From Bacteriovoracaceae bacterium (GTDB taxonomy: Bacteria; Bdellovibrionota; Bacteriovoracia; Bacteriovoracales; Bacteriovoracaceae), in contig JAMPXB010000014.1 in the NCBI GenBank assembly GCA_023701435.1, positions 1 through 64,000 of the forward strand: a stretch of DNA of 64,000 nucleotides, written 5' to 3'. The notes beneath the pieces are model-generated. The model was not told where the DNA came from and made no database searches. It saw only the letters and a list, made by a program, of their open reading frames with translations. Shown one piece after another: positions 39,603-49,399 of the stretch; positions within the stretch are counted from its first letter, which is position 1; every line of letters begins with the position of its first letter. The position numbers and the translations under genes are program-made.

Positions 39603-39636
39603 GAATCTTAAGATTTGGTATTGATACACCTACATC

Positions 39637-39654
39637 GGTTTGATATATCAAACC
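39637..39654. promoter_or_regulatory. Perfect 18-bp palindrome adjoining the start of the PepSY gene (candidate operator)
   Basis: GGTTTGATATATCAAACC immediately before ATG at 39655. Confidence 0.65.
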
Positions 39655-40740
39655 ATGAAGAAAATCATCCATCAGCTCCATCTTTGGCTCGGTTTGGCCA
39701 GTTCCCTTATTCTCTTCCTCATTTGTCTCAGTGGAAGCGTATTAACGTTTCAGCATGAATTTGAAGAGCTACTAGACCCTGAGATCTATCACATTAGCAC
39801 GTCACCTTCCCGCCAACTCTTGCCGGTGGATGATCTCATTCAGAAATTGGAAAATCACTCTCAAGGAAAAGTGGCGAGTTTTGTGATTCCTAAAGAGAGC
39901 ACTCGTTCCTATCAGTTCAATGTCAAAATGCGTCCCGAAGATCGTCGCGGTAAAGCAGTTTATGTAAATCCCTATACCGGAGATGTGTTAAATAATTCCG
40001 GAGAAAAAGGGGAAGGGTTTTTCTTCTTTTTTTTCCGACTTCATCGCTGGCTACTATTGGACACTGAAATCGGTAGACCCATTGTGGGAATTGCTACAAT
40101 AATTTTCAGTTTTCTTTTGATGAGTGGTCTGTATTTATGGTGGCCTAAAAGCCGCACTCATTTGAAGAACTCATTAAAAATAAAATTCACCGGAAACTGG
40201 AAGCGCATAAACTATGATCTTCATAATTCTTTGGGCTTTTACGCTATTGGTTTTTTACTGATCATGTCGCTGACTGGTTTGTTTTGGTCATTTGAGTGGT
40301 ATCGAAATCTTGGCTCCATAATTCTCCGGACAAATGTTTTCGATCGAGGTGGGGCTCCCGCTGAGGTTGTAACTGCCACAGCTAAACTTCCTCTGTATCA
40401 GCTGCTGGGAAATTTCTCCGTTACCGGAAAAAAAATGGTCATGCTTCCCCCGCGGGAAAACCTCGCCGTGACAGTGCTGGTAGTAAACGAGGGGCTATTC
40501 ACTGTAAATTCCACTGACAAATATGAAATAGATCCATATTCAGGAAAAGTTCTGAAGCATGATAAATTTTCAGATAAAACTTTTGGTCAAAAAATTGCCT
40601 CACTTATAAAGCCCCTCCATACCGGAGAGTTCATGGGAACTCTCTCAAAAATTATTTATTTTATTTCATGCCTGATTGGAACCTCGCTTCCGATTACCGG
40701 TTTTTTTATCTGGTTTAACAAGAGAAGAAAAAATGTTTAG
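39655..40740 (+). CDS. PepSY-associated transmembrane protein (siderophore-iron reductase-like)
   Basis: KIIHQLHLWLGLASSLILFLICLSGSVLTFQHEFEELL, FFRLHRWLL, LHNSLGFYAIGFLLIMSLTGLFWS; start ATG at 39655. Confidence 0.9.
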   Translation: MKKIIHQLHLWLGLASSLILFLICLSGSVLTFQHEFEELLDPEIYHISTSPSRQLLPVDDLIQKLENHSQGKVASFVIPKESTRSYQFNVKMRPEDRRGKAVYVNPYTGDVLNNSGEKGEGFFFFFFRLHRWLLLDTEIGRPIVGIATIIFSFLLMSGLYLWWPKSRTHLKNSLKIKFTGNWKRINYDLHNSLGFYAIGFLLIMSLTGLFWSFEWYRNLGSIILRTNVFDRGGAPAEVVTATAKLPLYQLLGNFSVTGKKMVMLPPRENLAVTVLVVNEGLFTVNSTDKYEIDPYSGKVLKHDKFSDKTFGQKIASLIKPLHTGEFMGTLSKIIYFISCLIGTSLPITGFFIWFNKRRKNV

Positions 40741-42607
40741 AACAAAAATTATCATAACTTCCTTCATTTTCTCATCGGTTGTGACTGGTTACGCTGAAGA
40801 CGCGTTAGATGTAATTGAAGTTGAAAATTTAACTGAGAGAATTGAAGATCAGGTCATTACCCAGGAGGATCTGCGCAAAATATCACCCACTGATATGCGA
40901 GGACTCTTTGAAAAGGCCCAGTCCTTGTCAGTCGGTGGAGGAGCTGCTACCAGTCAGAAACTTTACCTCCGAGGAATCGAGGATATTAATCTTAATGTTC
41001 AGGTCGATGGCGCCCGCCAGGGTGGATATCTTTTTCATCATCAGGGAAATCTTTTCATCGAGCCTGAATTAGTTAAATCAATAGAAGTCCGCCCTGGTAT
41101 CGCCCGCGCCGATGATGGATTCGGGATTATGGGAGGCAGCGTTCTGGTTAAAACCAAAAATGCATTTGATTTTGCTTCTCCTGATCATCGTCACGGAGGA
41201 ATAGTTAAGGGAACATATTACTCCAATGAAAGATATCTCCGTCCTACCCTGGGCCTCTTTAGTATCCCCACCGATAAACTGGGTGTATTGGCACTGGGAA
41301 CTTATAAAGATGGCAATAGTTATGTGAACGGTGAGGGAGATACCGTGAGAGGAACCGCCGACCATCAGTTGTCAGGCCTATTGAAAGTGAGCGGCAGAGG
41401 AGATCGTTTTTCCTATGATCTGGGTCATGAACGTTTTGAAGATGAAGGCATTCGCGCCCCACGACAGAATTTCGGACACTCTGACTCTGATGTCGCCGCC
41501 AGACAGGAGTCCCGTAGAGATACTTTGACCTTCAATGGAATCTATTCAGTCGATCCTCATTTTGTTAATTTAGAAACAAACCTCTATCATACTCATTCTA
41601 AATTACGACGGGAAAGAGTTGATCTTTCCGATTCCCGTTCCCATGCTACCTCCATTGGAGGAAATCTTTCCAATACCATTGAGCTCAAAAACAATCGCAC
41701 TAAGATAGGGGCCGATTATATCCGGAGTGCTACCAATGCCGCCCAAGGCAAGGAGAAAGAAAGAAACACCGGGCTCTTTCTTCAGAACCGGTTAAAGTTA
41801 CTGGAGAAAATGAATATTGATTTTGGAACACGTTTTGATGAACATCTCTTTACGACTGCCTCGGACAAGACTTTTTCCAATAGCGCCTTCTCACCAAATA
41901 TAAGAGGTGAGTACTGTTTCCTTGGTGCTTGTTTGTTTACGGGATACTCCGAATCTTTCCGGGGTATCAAGCCAGGAGAAGCTGTTCTCATTACCGATGC
42001 TATTATTTACCCTGATGACTTAAGGCCCGAAACAAGCATTGCCAGAGAGGTGGGAGCTTTCGTGGTAAAAAATAAACACCAAGGGAAACTGGTATTCTTC
42101 CAGACCGATATCAGAGACTTTATAGTTCATAATCGTCCTGCCAATACCCGTGATAACAACGGACTCTTAAGCACTGATGGCTATGAGGCATCTTACTCCT
42201 ATACCGATCCCTCTATTGTGAGCGGACGCTTAACTTATACTCAAGTGAATCCTACTTATCAGGGAACTGAAATATTAAATCAGAATATGGGGATGGGAAC
42301 TTCCCTAGGGAACAATTGGGTTCTCTCGCTCAACCGGCAATGGGAAAAATACCGTCTGGGGTATGGGGCAAGTTTTAAATATGTGGAGAGCGTAAATACT
42401 TCCACCATCGATAAGCCCGGATATCAAACTTACGATTTGTGGTTTGATTGGTCTCCCGGCATAGAGCAGGATTTAAAACTTTCGCTTTATATCAGCAATC
42501 TTTTCAATAAGACCTATGTCGATCATGCAACCTTTGTGTCAACTGGTCGCGAGCCTTTGTGGGCACCAGGAAGAGACGTCAGAGTAACAGCTTCTTATGC
42601 ATTTTAG
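40733..42607 (+). CDS. TonB-dependent outer membrane receptor
   Basis: Plug (LYLRGIEDINLNVQVDGARQGGYLFHHQGN...GIMGGSVLVKTKNA), C-terminal barrel ending SYAF; ATG at 40733 overlaps previous stop. Confidence 0.93.
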   Translation: MFRTKIIITSFIFSSVVTGYAEDALDVIEVENLTERIEDQVITQEDLRKISPTDMRGLFEKAQSLSVGGGAATSQKLYLRGIEDINLNVQVDGARQGGYLFHHQGNLFIEPELVKSIEVRPGIARADDGFGIMGGSVLVKTKNAFDFASPDHRHGGIVKGTYYSNERYLRPTLGLFSIPTDKLGVLALGTYKDGNSYVNGEGDTVRGTADHQLSGLLKVSGRGDRFSYDLGHERFEDEGIRAPRQNFGHSDSDVAARQESRRDTLTFNGIYSVDPHFVNLETNLYHTHSKLRRERVDLSDSRSHATSIGGNLSNTIELKNNRTKIGADYIRSATNAAQGKEKERNTGLFLQNRLKLLEKMNIDFGTRFDEHLFTTASDKTFSNSAFSPNIRGEYCFLGACLFTGYSESFRGIKPGEAVLITDAIIYPDDLRPETSIAREVGAFVVKNKHQGKLVFFQTDIRDFIVHNRPANTRDNNGLLSTDGYEASYSYTDPSIVSGRLTYTQVNPTYQGTEILNQNMGMGTSLGNNWVLSLNRQWEKYRLGYGASFKYVESVNTSTIDKPGYQTYDLWFDWSPGIEQDLKLSLYISNLFNKTYVDHATFVSTGREPLWAPGRDVRVTASYAF

Positions 42608-42683
42608 GCCATGATTAAGGACATTGCGTTTTAAACATGTAAAATAGAATTATGTTGAATCTAAATCTTTCAAGGAAGAGATA

Positions 42684-43661
42684 ATGCTTTCTATTCTTTT
42701 AGCTTTTTTGATGAGTTTTGCTTTTGCTGCCTTCAAACCCCTTGATGCAGAATTAAAAAAATACCCTTATCCCTTTCCGGTAGATTTTTACGAAGTAAAA
42801 GTTAAAGACCACAAATACCAGATGGCCTTTATGGATGTTCGTCCCACAGGTGAAATTAAAGGTAACATTGTCCTGCTTCATGGAAAAAACTTTTCCGGAA
42901 ACTACTGGGAAAAGACCATTAAAGATCTTAATAAGGAAGGCTATCGTGTCCTGGTACCAGATCAGATAGGCTTTGGTAAATCCAGCAAACCGGAGTCCTT
43001 TCCTTATACTTTTCATTTGCTGGCAACCCTTACCCGCAATCTCGCTTTACAGCAAAAAATGACCAGTTATACCGTCATTGGTCACTCGATGGGTGGCATG
43101 CTGGCGACACGTCTGGCGTTAATGTTTCCGGAAGAAGTACAAAAACTAATTTTGGTTAACCCGATTGGCCTGGAAGATTGGAAGACCATGGTGCCTTATC
43201 AAACAGTGACAGATGCTTATCAAGCGGAGTTAAAAAATAACGAAGAAAAAATCAGAAACTATCAGAAGGCGAGTTATTTTGATGGCAAATGGAAAACGGA
43301 ATACGAGAAAGGGATTGAAATTCTGGTGGGCTGGACCAAACATAAGAGTTATCCCCGCATTGCATGGAATGCTGCCCTAACTTCAGACATGGTTTTCACT
43401 CAACCAGTACTCTATGAATTCAAAAACCTCAAAATGCCTACCTTGCTTCTTTTGGGCACCAGAGACAGAACGGCCATCGGCAAGGACCGCGCCACTCCTG
43501 AGTTGAAGGAGAAAATGGGCCGCTATGACCTGTTGGGCAAAGAAGTGATTAAGAGCATTCCAAAAGGGACCTTGGTGGAACTTCCGGGAATTGGTCATAT
43601 GCCACAAGTCGAAAACTATGACCTATACTGGCAGAAATTACAGGGCTTCCTGAAAAAGTAA
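42684..43661 (+). CDS. Alpha/beta hydrolase, secreted
   Basis: LLHGKNFSGNYW, VIGHSMGGMLATRLAL, GTRDRT, GIGHMPQVE. Confidence 0.92.
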   Translation: MLSILLAFLMSFAFAAFKPLDAELKKYPYPFPVDFYEVKVKDHKYQMAFMDVRPTGEIKGNIVLLHGKNFSGNYWEKTIKDLNKEGYRVLVPDQIGFGKSSKPESFPYTFHLLATLTRNLALQQKMTSYTVIGHSMGGMLATRLALMFPEEVQKLILVNPIGLEDWKTMVPYQTVTDAYQAELKNNEEKIRNYQKASYFDGKWKTEYEKGIEILVGWTKHKSYPRIAWNAALTSDMVFTQPVLYEFKNLKMPTLLLLGTRDRTAIGKDRATPELKEKMGRYDLLGKEVIKSIPKGTLVELPGIGHMPQVENYDLYWQKLQGFLKK

Positions 43662-43708
43662 GAAATTGAAAGTTACGTATATGGCAGGAATTGGCTTTAA
43701 TTCCTGTC

Positions 43709-44470
43709 ATGAAAAATCTACTTTTCGTCTTCCTTGTTTTCTTCTCCCTTAGCTCAGAAGCCTCCATCTCCATACTAAGTGATCTTGATGACACCATCAA
43801 AATCACTCAGTCAAATGGGAGCGCTTACGACTATGTAGGGGAGGACGTATTTAGCGCCATACCGGACTTCTTTGATGCCGCAGAAGAATACTCAAATGAG
43901 ATGCACGTGCTCTCCGCCTCGCCCACCTTCATGAAAAATCACATTATTCACGTCCTAAAAAAACATCAGATTAATTTCAAGAGCCTAACTTTAAGACCCA
44001 GCCTTTTTGAGAACAAGTTTAACTATAAAGTACGGGAGATTAAGAGAATCCTGGAAAGCAGTTCTGATGACTTCATTCTGATCGGGGATGACCTTGGGGA
44101 GGATCCGGAAGTCTATATGGAAATTGCTCGACTTTATCCCAACCGCGTACTGGATATCTATATCCACGTGGTAAATGGCAGACCCTTAAAGAAGAAAAAT
44201 TCCCTCACTACCTTCTATACCAGCTTTGATCTTTTTCTTAGAGAGTATCTTGCTGGCCGAATGGGTTACAGTTGGGTCAAGACTGCCTTGGATAAGCTGA
44301 TGAAAGAAGTTGAAACCACCTTGATTTTTCCTCTCAAGGCCAAATGTCCAACCACTTATCATCCTTGGCAGTGGCAATATGAAACTGAGTTCGCCAGCGG
44401 CGCCCGGGCGCTGGTTCAAAAACTCAATGCCGTCTGCAGAGTAAGACAGTCAGTTAATATTCTCCCTTAA
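43709..44470 (+). CDS. App1-like (DUF2183) phosphatase domain protein
   Basis: Signal peptide, ISILSDLDDTIKIT, LSASPTFMKNHI, FILIGDDLGEDPEVY; ATG at 43709. Confidence 0.85.
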   Translation: MKNLLFVFLVFFSLSSEASISILSDLDDTIKITQSNGSAYDYVGEDVFSAIPDFFDAAEEYSNEMHVLSASPTFMKNHIIHVLKKHQINFKSLTLRPSLFENKFNYKVREIKRILESSSDDFILIGDDLGEDPEVYMEIARLYPNRVLDIYIHVVNGRPLKKKNSLTTFYTSFDLFLREYLAGRMGYSWVKTALDKLMKEVETTLIFPLKAKCPTTYHPWQWQYETEFASGARALVQKLNAVCRVRQSVNILP

Positions 44471-44533
44471 GGGATCTTTATTCCTTGTGCCATTCTGCTA
44501 GAATACTAGCTTGAACCGGAACAAGGAAAATGA

Positions 44534-45982
44534 ATGGATCTCTCGAATCTCATCTCGCAAGAGGAGTTGATTAAGCGCAGCTCACAAATTAAGAAAGTTT
44601 TCTTCTACCGCATTTGTGGTGCAGGAATGGGGCCTGCTGCGGTTTTGGTAAAGCAGGCCGGCTTTGATGTGCATGGTGCTGATTCTGCTTTCTACCCACC
44701 GATGAGTACCTTCCTTGAGACAACCGGAATCCCTTTGTTCAAATTAGAAGAAGCCACTCCTGAATTTTTAAAACAATATGATTTGATAGTTGTAGGGAAC
44801 TCGGTTTCTGGTAAATCAGATGCCGCCCGCATGTTGGAACAAGTTGGCGTTCCTTTCACTTCATTTCCCTCGGCTCTGGGATCTTTAGTACTGAAAGAAA
44901 AAAATGTAGTCGGGATTGCCGGAACTCACGGTAAGACGACCACTACATTTTTCATGACACAGATGCTGGAGAAACTGGGACAGAATCCGGGTTATCTGGT
45001 TGGTGGTATTATTGAAGGTCGTGAGCCGGCGAAGCTAGGAGATAAATATTTTGTCATTGAAAGTGATGAGTATGATTCTGCTTATTTTCATAAAATTTCA
45101 AAATTTAGATTATATGAATTAAAAAATATGATTCTGACCTCATTGGAATTTGATCATGCTGATATTTTTTCATCGGTTGAAAAAATTGAAGATGAATTCA
45201 GGGACGTGATCCCGGGAATGAAATCAACCCTGATTTTCAATCAGGAATATGCATCAGCCATGAAACTTTACCATGATTACTCGGGCAAAAACCCAGGTCA
45301 GAAATGGTGCCTCTATGGTGAAGGTTCTGAAATAGGTCCTCATGATGTGAAAACTTTTGAAAATGGTTCAAGCTTCACCATCAAGTGGAAAGGTGAGAAG
45401 GTTCCGTTTACTTCCAGTGTTGTCGGTCAGCATAACGTGCTCAATCTGGCGAGTTGTGTGATCTTCCTTTTGGCGGAAGGTTTCAGTGTTCCAGAGATAC
45501 AAAAAGCCTCCTTAGAAATTGGAATGGTTAAGCGCCGTCAGGAAGTTCGCGGAAAATACAAAGACATGATTGTGATTGATGATTTTGCCCATCATCCACG
45601 CGCCATTACAGTTACTTTGGATGCGATCCGTGCACGCTTTAAAAACAAGAAAATCATAACCATTTTTGAGCCTATTTCGGCCACTGCCCGAAGTGCCATT
45701 TTCCAGAATGAATTCAGGGATTCATTGGCCCTTTCAGATAAGGTGATTATTGCTAAGGCGAGCATCCCGACCACCGCACTTGGCGGCAAAGACCTGGATG
45801 TTGATCAACTGGCAAAAGAAATCGGGGAAAAAGGAAAACCGACCATTTGCGTTTCCAAGCTTGAAGATCTCAGGCATTCAATCGATCAATTCACAGATAA
45901 AGATTCTGTGCTTTTAGTATTAAGTAATAGGACCTGTTTAGGACTGTGGGAGTCTAGTTTTGTTCAAGAACTCAAGTCTTAA
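44534..45982 (+). CDS. mpl: UDP-N-acetylmuramate:L-alanyl-gamma-D-glutamyl-meso-diaminopimelate ligase
   Basis: GAGMGPAAVLVKQAGFDVHGAD, GIAGTHGKTTTTFF, ESDEYDSAYFHKISKFRLY, DDFAHHPRAI. Confidence 0.93.
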   Translation: MDLSNLISQEELIKRSSQIKKVFFYRICGAGMGPAAVLVKQAGFDVHGADSAFYPPMSTFLETTGIPLFKLEEATPEFLKQYDLIVVGNSVSGKSDAARMLEQVGVPFTSFPSALGSLVLKEKNVVGIAGTHGKTTTTFFMTQMLEKLGQNPGYLVGGIIEGREPAKLGDKYFVIESDEYDSAYFHKISKFRLYELKNMILTSLEFDHADIFSSVEKIEDEFRDVIPGMKSTLIFNQEYASAMKLYHDYSGKNPGQKWCLYGEGSEIGPHDVKTFENGSSFTIKWKGEKVPFTSSVVGQHNVLNLASCVIFLLAEGFSVPEIQKASLEIGMVKRRQEVRGKYKDMIVIDDFAHHPRAITVTLDAIRARFKNKKIITIFEPISATARSAIFQNEFRDSLALSDKVIIAKASIPTTALGGKDLDVDQLAKEIGEKGKPTICVSKLEDLRHSIDQFTDKDSVLLVLSNRTCLGLWESSFVQELKS

Positions 45983-47684
45983 GGTTCTTTACCTTACACT
46001 TTTTTGTTTCTCTTTTAATTCCTGTGCCCATTCTGTGAAATGGGAGGGGAAGATGAATGACCATGTTTCATCTTATTTAAAGGCATTGAAAAAATTCAAT
46101 ACCAATATTTGCGTGCCCAAAGCAGAAAGTCTCTTTGAGGAGTATTTGCGGGCCTACCGCGGCCAGGGTTATTGGATTCCTGAACTGAATGAAGATGTGG
46201 ATGTTGAAACCATCAAATCCCTGTTGCCTCAGATGGAAAAGAAACTGGCCTGGATTAAAGAACAAAAAGAATCTGTTAAGAAGAAAACTTTTCCTTCGGC
46301 TACATTGACCGCTGAGACTAAAAACATCTTAAGTCGTCTCCTGAACTTAAAGAAAGATGAACTAAGTGATGAGGAAGCGAAGAAGGTAAAATCGCGCCAG
46401 GAATCATTAAGGCTTTTGGGATCGTTATTAAAGTCCTATGAAGCACTGATTAAGAAGGTTTCATTTCTTTCTAATTTTCAGTATCCGGTTGATCACCTGA
46501 AGAACCGAAAAGTTCATGAAGGATTTCGGGACAAAGAGGATACTGAGTCAATCAGGATCTCCAATTACACTTTTCTTTACCGTAAGCTTTTAGAAGATGG
46601 GGCCTACAATAAAGATCACACTGGTTCTGATATCTATCTGCGAACCACCCTTGATACTCTTCACTATGAATTAAAGTCCCACGGCTTTTATCTGACTGAA
46701 GATGCTCGTTACGATCTGGACTTTGTCCTGTCAAAAATTGAATCCGAACTTTCCAAAGGCAAGGACCGTATTCTGGAGAGACTGACTGAATGGGAAGAGA
46801 GGACCCAGCGGACCCGTGACTTTTATGCTTCCCTTACTCTTCCGCAAAACCAGGTTCCTTCTATCGCCGGAGATAGAACCAGCACTCCTAACCGTCAGTT
46901 GATACGGGAACACAATCAAGCCGCCAATCGCTTAAAAGAATTCGTCTATAAAAAACAAGCTGAAGTCTATAAGTACTGGCTTAATCAGCCCGAACTGACT
47001 CGTGCCATTTTTGTGCTGGAAACTATCCTACTTAATGAAGTGGGGGGGGTCGATGGTGATGAAGCCTTGGAACGCATGGACGTCGCCCGGGTCGTCATGA
47101 ATCGTCTCGATAAACCGAAATATCTTTCTATCGGTAAAAAAGAATTCATCTATCCTTATCTCAAAGAAGTAACAACTGACTTCCATCTAAAAAATGAAAC
47201 CTGGTTGAATGCGCTCTTTAAGCAAGGTGAGTTTTCATTCACGTATTATTACATGAGTGGAGTGGCCAAAATTTTCTGCTCGGATATGGCCCCCAATGCC
47301 AAACGCCTCCGCCAGAAAAATATAGAGATTGCTTTGCAGGTTCTGAAGGAAGGCAACACATCTTTTAAAACGACCCGCTATTTTTCCCGGGCCAGTATGA
47401 TTGGCAGAATTCATATGGATTCTATCTGGGAAGACTATGTCCCATATCCGGAACGACCAGGTCTTTTGGCCGAAGGGCAAAAGCAACTGTTAAAAGCCTT
47501 CAACAAGGGCGACTACACCTATTTATATTCTTTTAAAGACCCCGCCTTTGAGTTGTATCAGGTGGTGGAGATCAATGGTAAGAATTATGCCTTGGGTGAT
47601 AAAAAGGGTGTGAAGCTCTTTTTTAGTCATCGAAATCCTCACTATTTTAAATACTTCACTAAAACTGAAACGAGTCCTCAGTAG
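45960..47684 (+). CDS. Lipoprotein with SleB-like (cell-wall hydrolase) C-terminal region
   Basis: TTG start after GGGAG; lipobox FNSC; AIFVLETILLNEVGGVDGDEALERMDVARVVMNRLDKPKYLS resembles SleB family. Confidence 0.6.
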   Translation: MFKNSSLKVLYLTLFCFSFNSCAHSVKWEGKMNDHVSSYLKALKKFNTNICVPKAESLFEEYLRAYRGQGYWIPELNEDVDVETIKSLLPQMEKKLAWIKEQKESVKKKTFPSATLTAETKNILSRLLNLKKDELSDEEAKKVKSRQESLRLLGSLLKSYEALIKKVSFLSNFQYPVDHLKNRKVHEGFRDKEDTESIRISNYTFLYRKLLEDGAYNKDHTGSDIYLRTTLDTLHYELKSHGFYLTEDARYDLDFVLSKIESELSKGKDRILERLTEWEERTQRTRDFYASLTLPQNQVPSIAGDRTSTPNRQLIREHNQAANRLKEFVYKKQAEVYKYWLNQPELTRAIFVLETILLNEVGGVDGDEALERMDVARVVMNRLDKPKYLSIGKKEFIYPYLKEVTTDFHLKNETWLNALFKQGEFSFTYYYMSGVAKIFCSDMAPNAKRLRQKNIEIALQVLKEGNTSFKTTRYFSRASMIGRIHMDSIWEDYVPYPERPGLLAEGQKQLLKAFNKGDYTYLYSFKDPAFELYQVVEINGKNYALGDKKGVKLFFSHRNPHYFKYFTKTETSPQ

Positions 47685-47722
47685 TTGTCTTTTATTTAAG
47701 AGTAAATAATCCCAAAATTCTT

Positions 47723-47751
47723 TTGATAAATTGCAGCAACCGGGGTATAAA
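47723..47751 (+). promoter_or_regulatory. Sigma70-type promoter for metK
   Basis: TTGATA (47723-47728), 17-nt spacer, TATAAA (47746-47751). Confidence 0.75.
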
Positions 47752-47801
47752 TCGCCAACCCTATTAGATTATTATTTGTTTAGATACCAGGAGCTACGCT
47801 T

Positions 47802-48965
47802 ATGTTGAAAGATTATATGTTTACCTCTGAATCAGTAACTGAAGGTCACCCGGATAAAATCGCGGACCAAGTTTCTGATGCAATCTTGGATGCAATGCTT
47901 AGCCAAGATCCTAAATCACGTGTTGCCTGTGAAACACTTATTACAACTGGTTTAGTAGTTGTAGCGGGTGAGATCACTACGGGTGCCAACGTTGATATCA
48001 ACGAAACAGTTCGTAAAACTATCCGTAAAATCGGTTATGACCATTCTGATAAAGGCTTTGATGCCAATACTTGCGGCGTTTCAATCGCTGTAGGTAAGCA
48101 ATCTCAGGATATCGCTGTTGGTGTAAACGAAGGCGAAGGTAAGTTCCTTGACCAAGGTGCTGGTGACCAGGGTCTTATGTTTGGTTATGCCATCAATGAA
48201 ACTGAATCTTTCATGCCGATGACTATCGATCTTTCTCACCGTTTGGCCAAGCGCCTTGCAGAAGTTCGCCACAACGGAACTCTGAAAGACCTTCGCGCTG
48301 ATGGTAAAACTCAAGTTACTGCTCAGTACATTGATGGAAAGCTTTCTCGTTTGGATGCGATCGTTGTTTCTACTCAGCACGCTGAGAGCATGACTCAAAA
48401 ACAAATTGAAGAAGGGATCATGGAAGAAGTCATTAAGAAGACTGTTCCATCTCACTTGATCGATAAAAATACTAAATACTTCATTAACCCAACTGGCCGT
48501 TTCGTTATCGGCGGACCAATGGGTGACTGCGGTCTGACTGGCCGTAAAATTATCGTTGATACTTACGGTGGTCACGGCGCTCACGGCGGTGGAGCTTTCT
48601 CTGGTAAAGATCCTTCAAAGGTTGACCGTTCAGCTGCCTATGCTGCCCGTCACATTGCCAAGAACGTAGTAGCTGCTGGTCTTGCTGACCGCGCTCTGGT
48701 TCAAGTTGCTTACGCCATTGGTGTTGCTAAACCTATGTCACTTTTGATCGATACTTTTGGTACAGCTAAAGTTGATGAAGCAAAACTTACGGTTGCAATC
48801 AACGAACTTTTCGATATGAGACCTAAGGCCATCATTCAGCGTCTGGATCTTCTTCGTCCAATTTACTCTGAGACAGCAGCTTACGGACACTTTGGCCGTA
48901 CTTCTGCTCAAGGCTTCACTTGGGAAAGACTGGATATGGTTGATGCCCTTAAAGGCTTTTTCTAA
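47802..48965 (+). CDS. metK: S-adenosylmethionine synthetase
   Basis: [52 protein letters not shown]. Confidence 0.98.
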   Translation: MLKDYMFTSESVTEGHPDKIADQVSDAILDAMLSQDPKSRVACETLITTGLVVVAGEITTGANVDINETVRKTIRKIGYDHSDKGFDANTCGVSIAVGKQSQDIAVGVNEGEGKFLDQGAGDQGLMFGYAINETESFMPMTIDLSHRLAKRLAEVRHNGTLKDLRADGKTQVTAQYIDGKLSRLDAIVVSTQHAESMTQKQIEEGIMEEVIKKTVPSHLIDKNTKYFINPTGRFVIGGPMGDCGLTGRKIIVDTYGGHGAHGGGAFSGKDPSKVDRSAAYAARHIAKNVVAAGLADRALVQVAYAIGVAKPMSLLIDTFGTAKVDEAKLTVAINELFDMRPKAIIQRLDLLRPIYSETAAYGHFGRTSAQGFTWERLDMVDALKGFF

Positions 48966-48977
48966 ACAAAACAATAA

Positions 48978-49004
48978 GGCCCCTTTTCAGGGGCCTTTTT
49001 TTTT
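48978..49004 (+). terminator. Rho-independent terminator of metK
   Basis: GGCCCCTTTTCAGGGGCCTTTTTTTTT. Confidence 0.95.
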
Positions 49005-49039
49005 ACCCATAAATATTATTTCGATTTAAACTAGCATCT

Positions 49040-49270
49040 ATGCAAGAAATCTATTTTCTGGCCCGCCATACGCCTTTTTGGGCCGTCCCGTTGATTGTTT
49101 TGGGGGGCGAGTTTGCCTATTTATTCTGGTTAAAAAGAAGAAAAGCCTCTGTTTTTTTATGCCTGATTATTGTCCTGATTGGTCTTTCGGCGACTTCTTT
49201 TTACATCTGGGCCGGAGGTCCGGAAAAATCGGTGAAGTTTATCAAAACGCTGCATCGCAATTCACAATAA
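49040..49270 (+). CDS. Small membrane protein, 76 aa
   Basis: Two hydrophobic segments; sole sensible ORF between metK terminator and response regulator. Confidence 0.6.
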   Translation: MQEIYFLARHTPFWAVPLIVLGGEFAYLFWLKRRKASVFLCLIIVLIGLSATSFYIWAGGPEKSVKFIKTLHRNSQ

Positions 49271-49399
49271 GCGTCCTTCAAAAATTGTCTTACAATTGAC
49301 ACCTATAAATTAAGTTTAGGAAATCATTAAGAAAAGATGGGGTCTGAAAATTGACACTAAGACTCGGTCAATTGTAAATTGGATTTCTTCGGAGGATCT

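Noticed and set aside
47701-47801. SAM riboswitch upstream of metK
   Set aside because: GCAGCAACCGG and CCAACCC superficially recall SAM-I core elements, but the segment is too short, lacks the required helices, and is better explained as a TTGATA-N17-TATAAA promoter
48081-48584. Minus-strand 167-aa ORF inside metK
   Set aside because: Antisense shadow of a highly conserved gene
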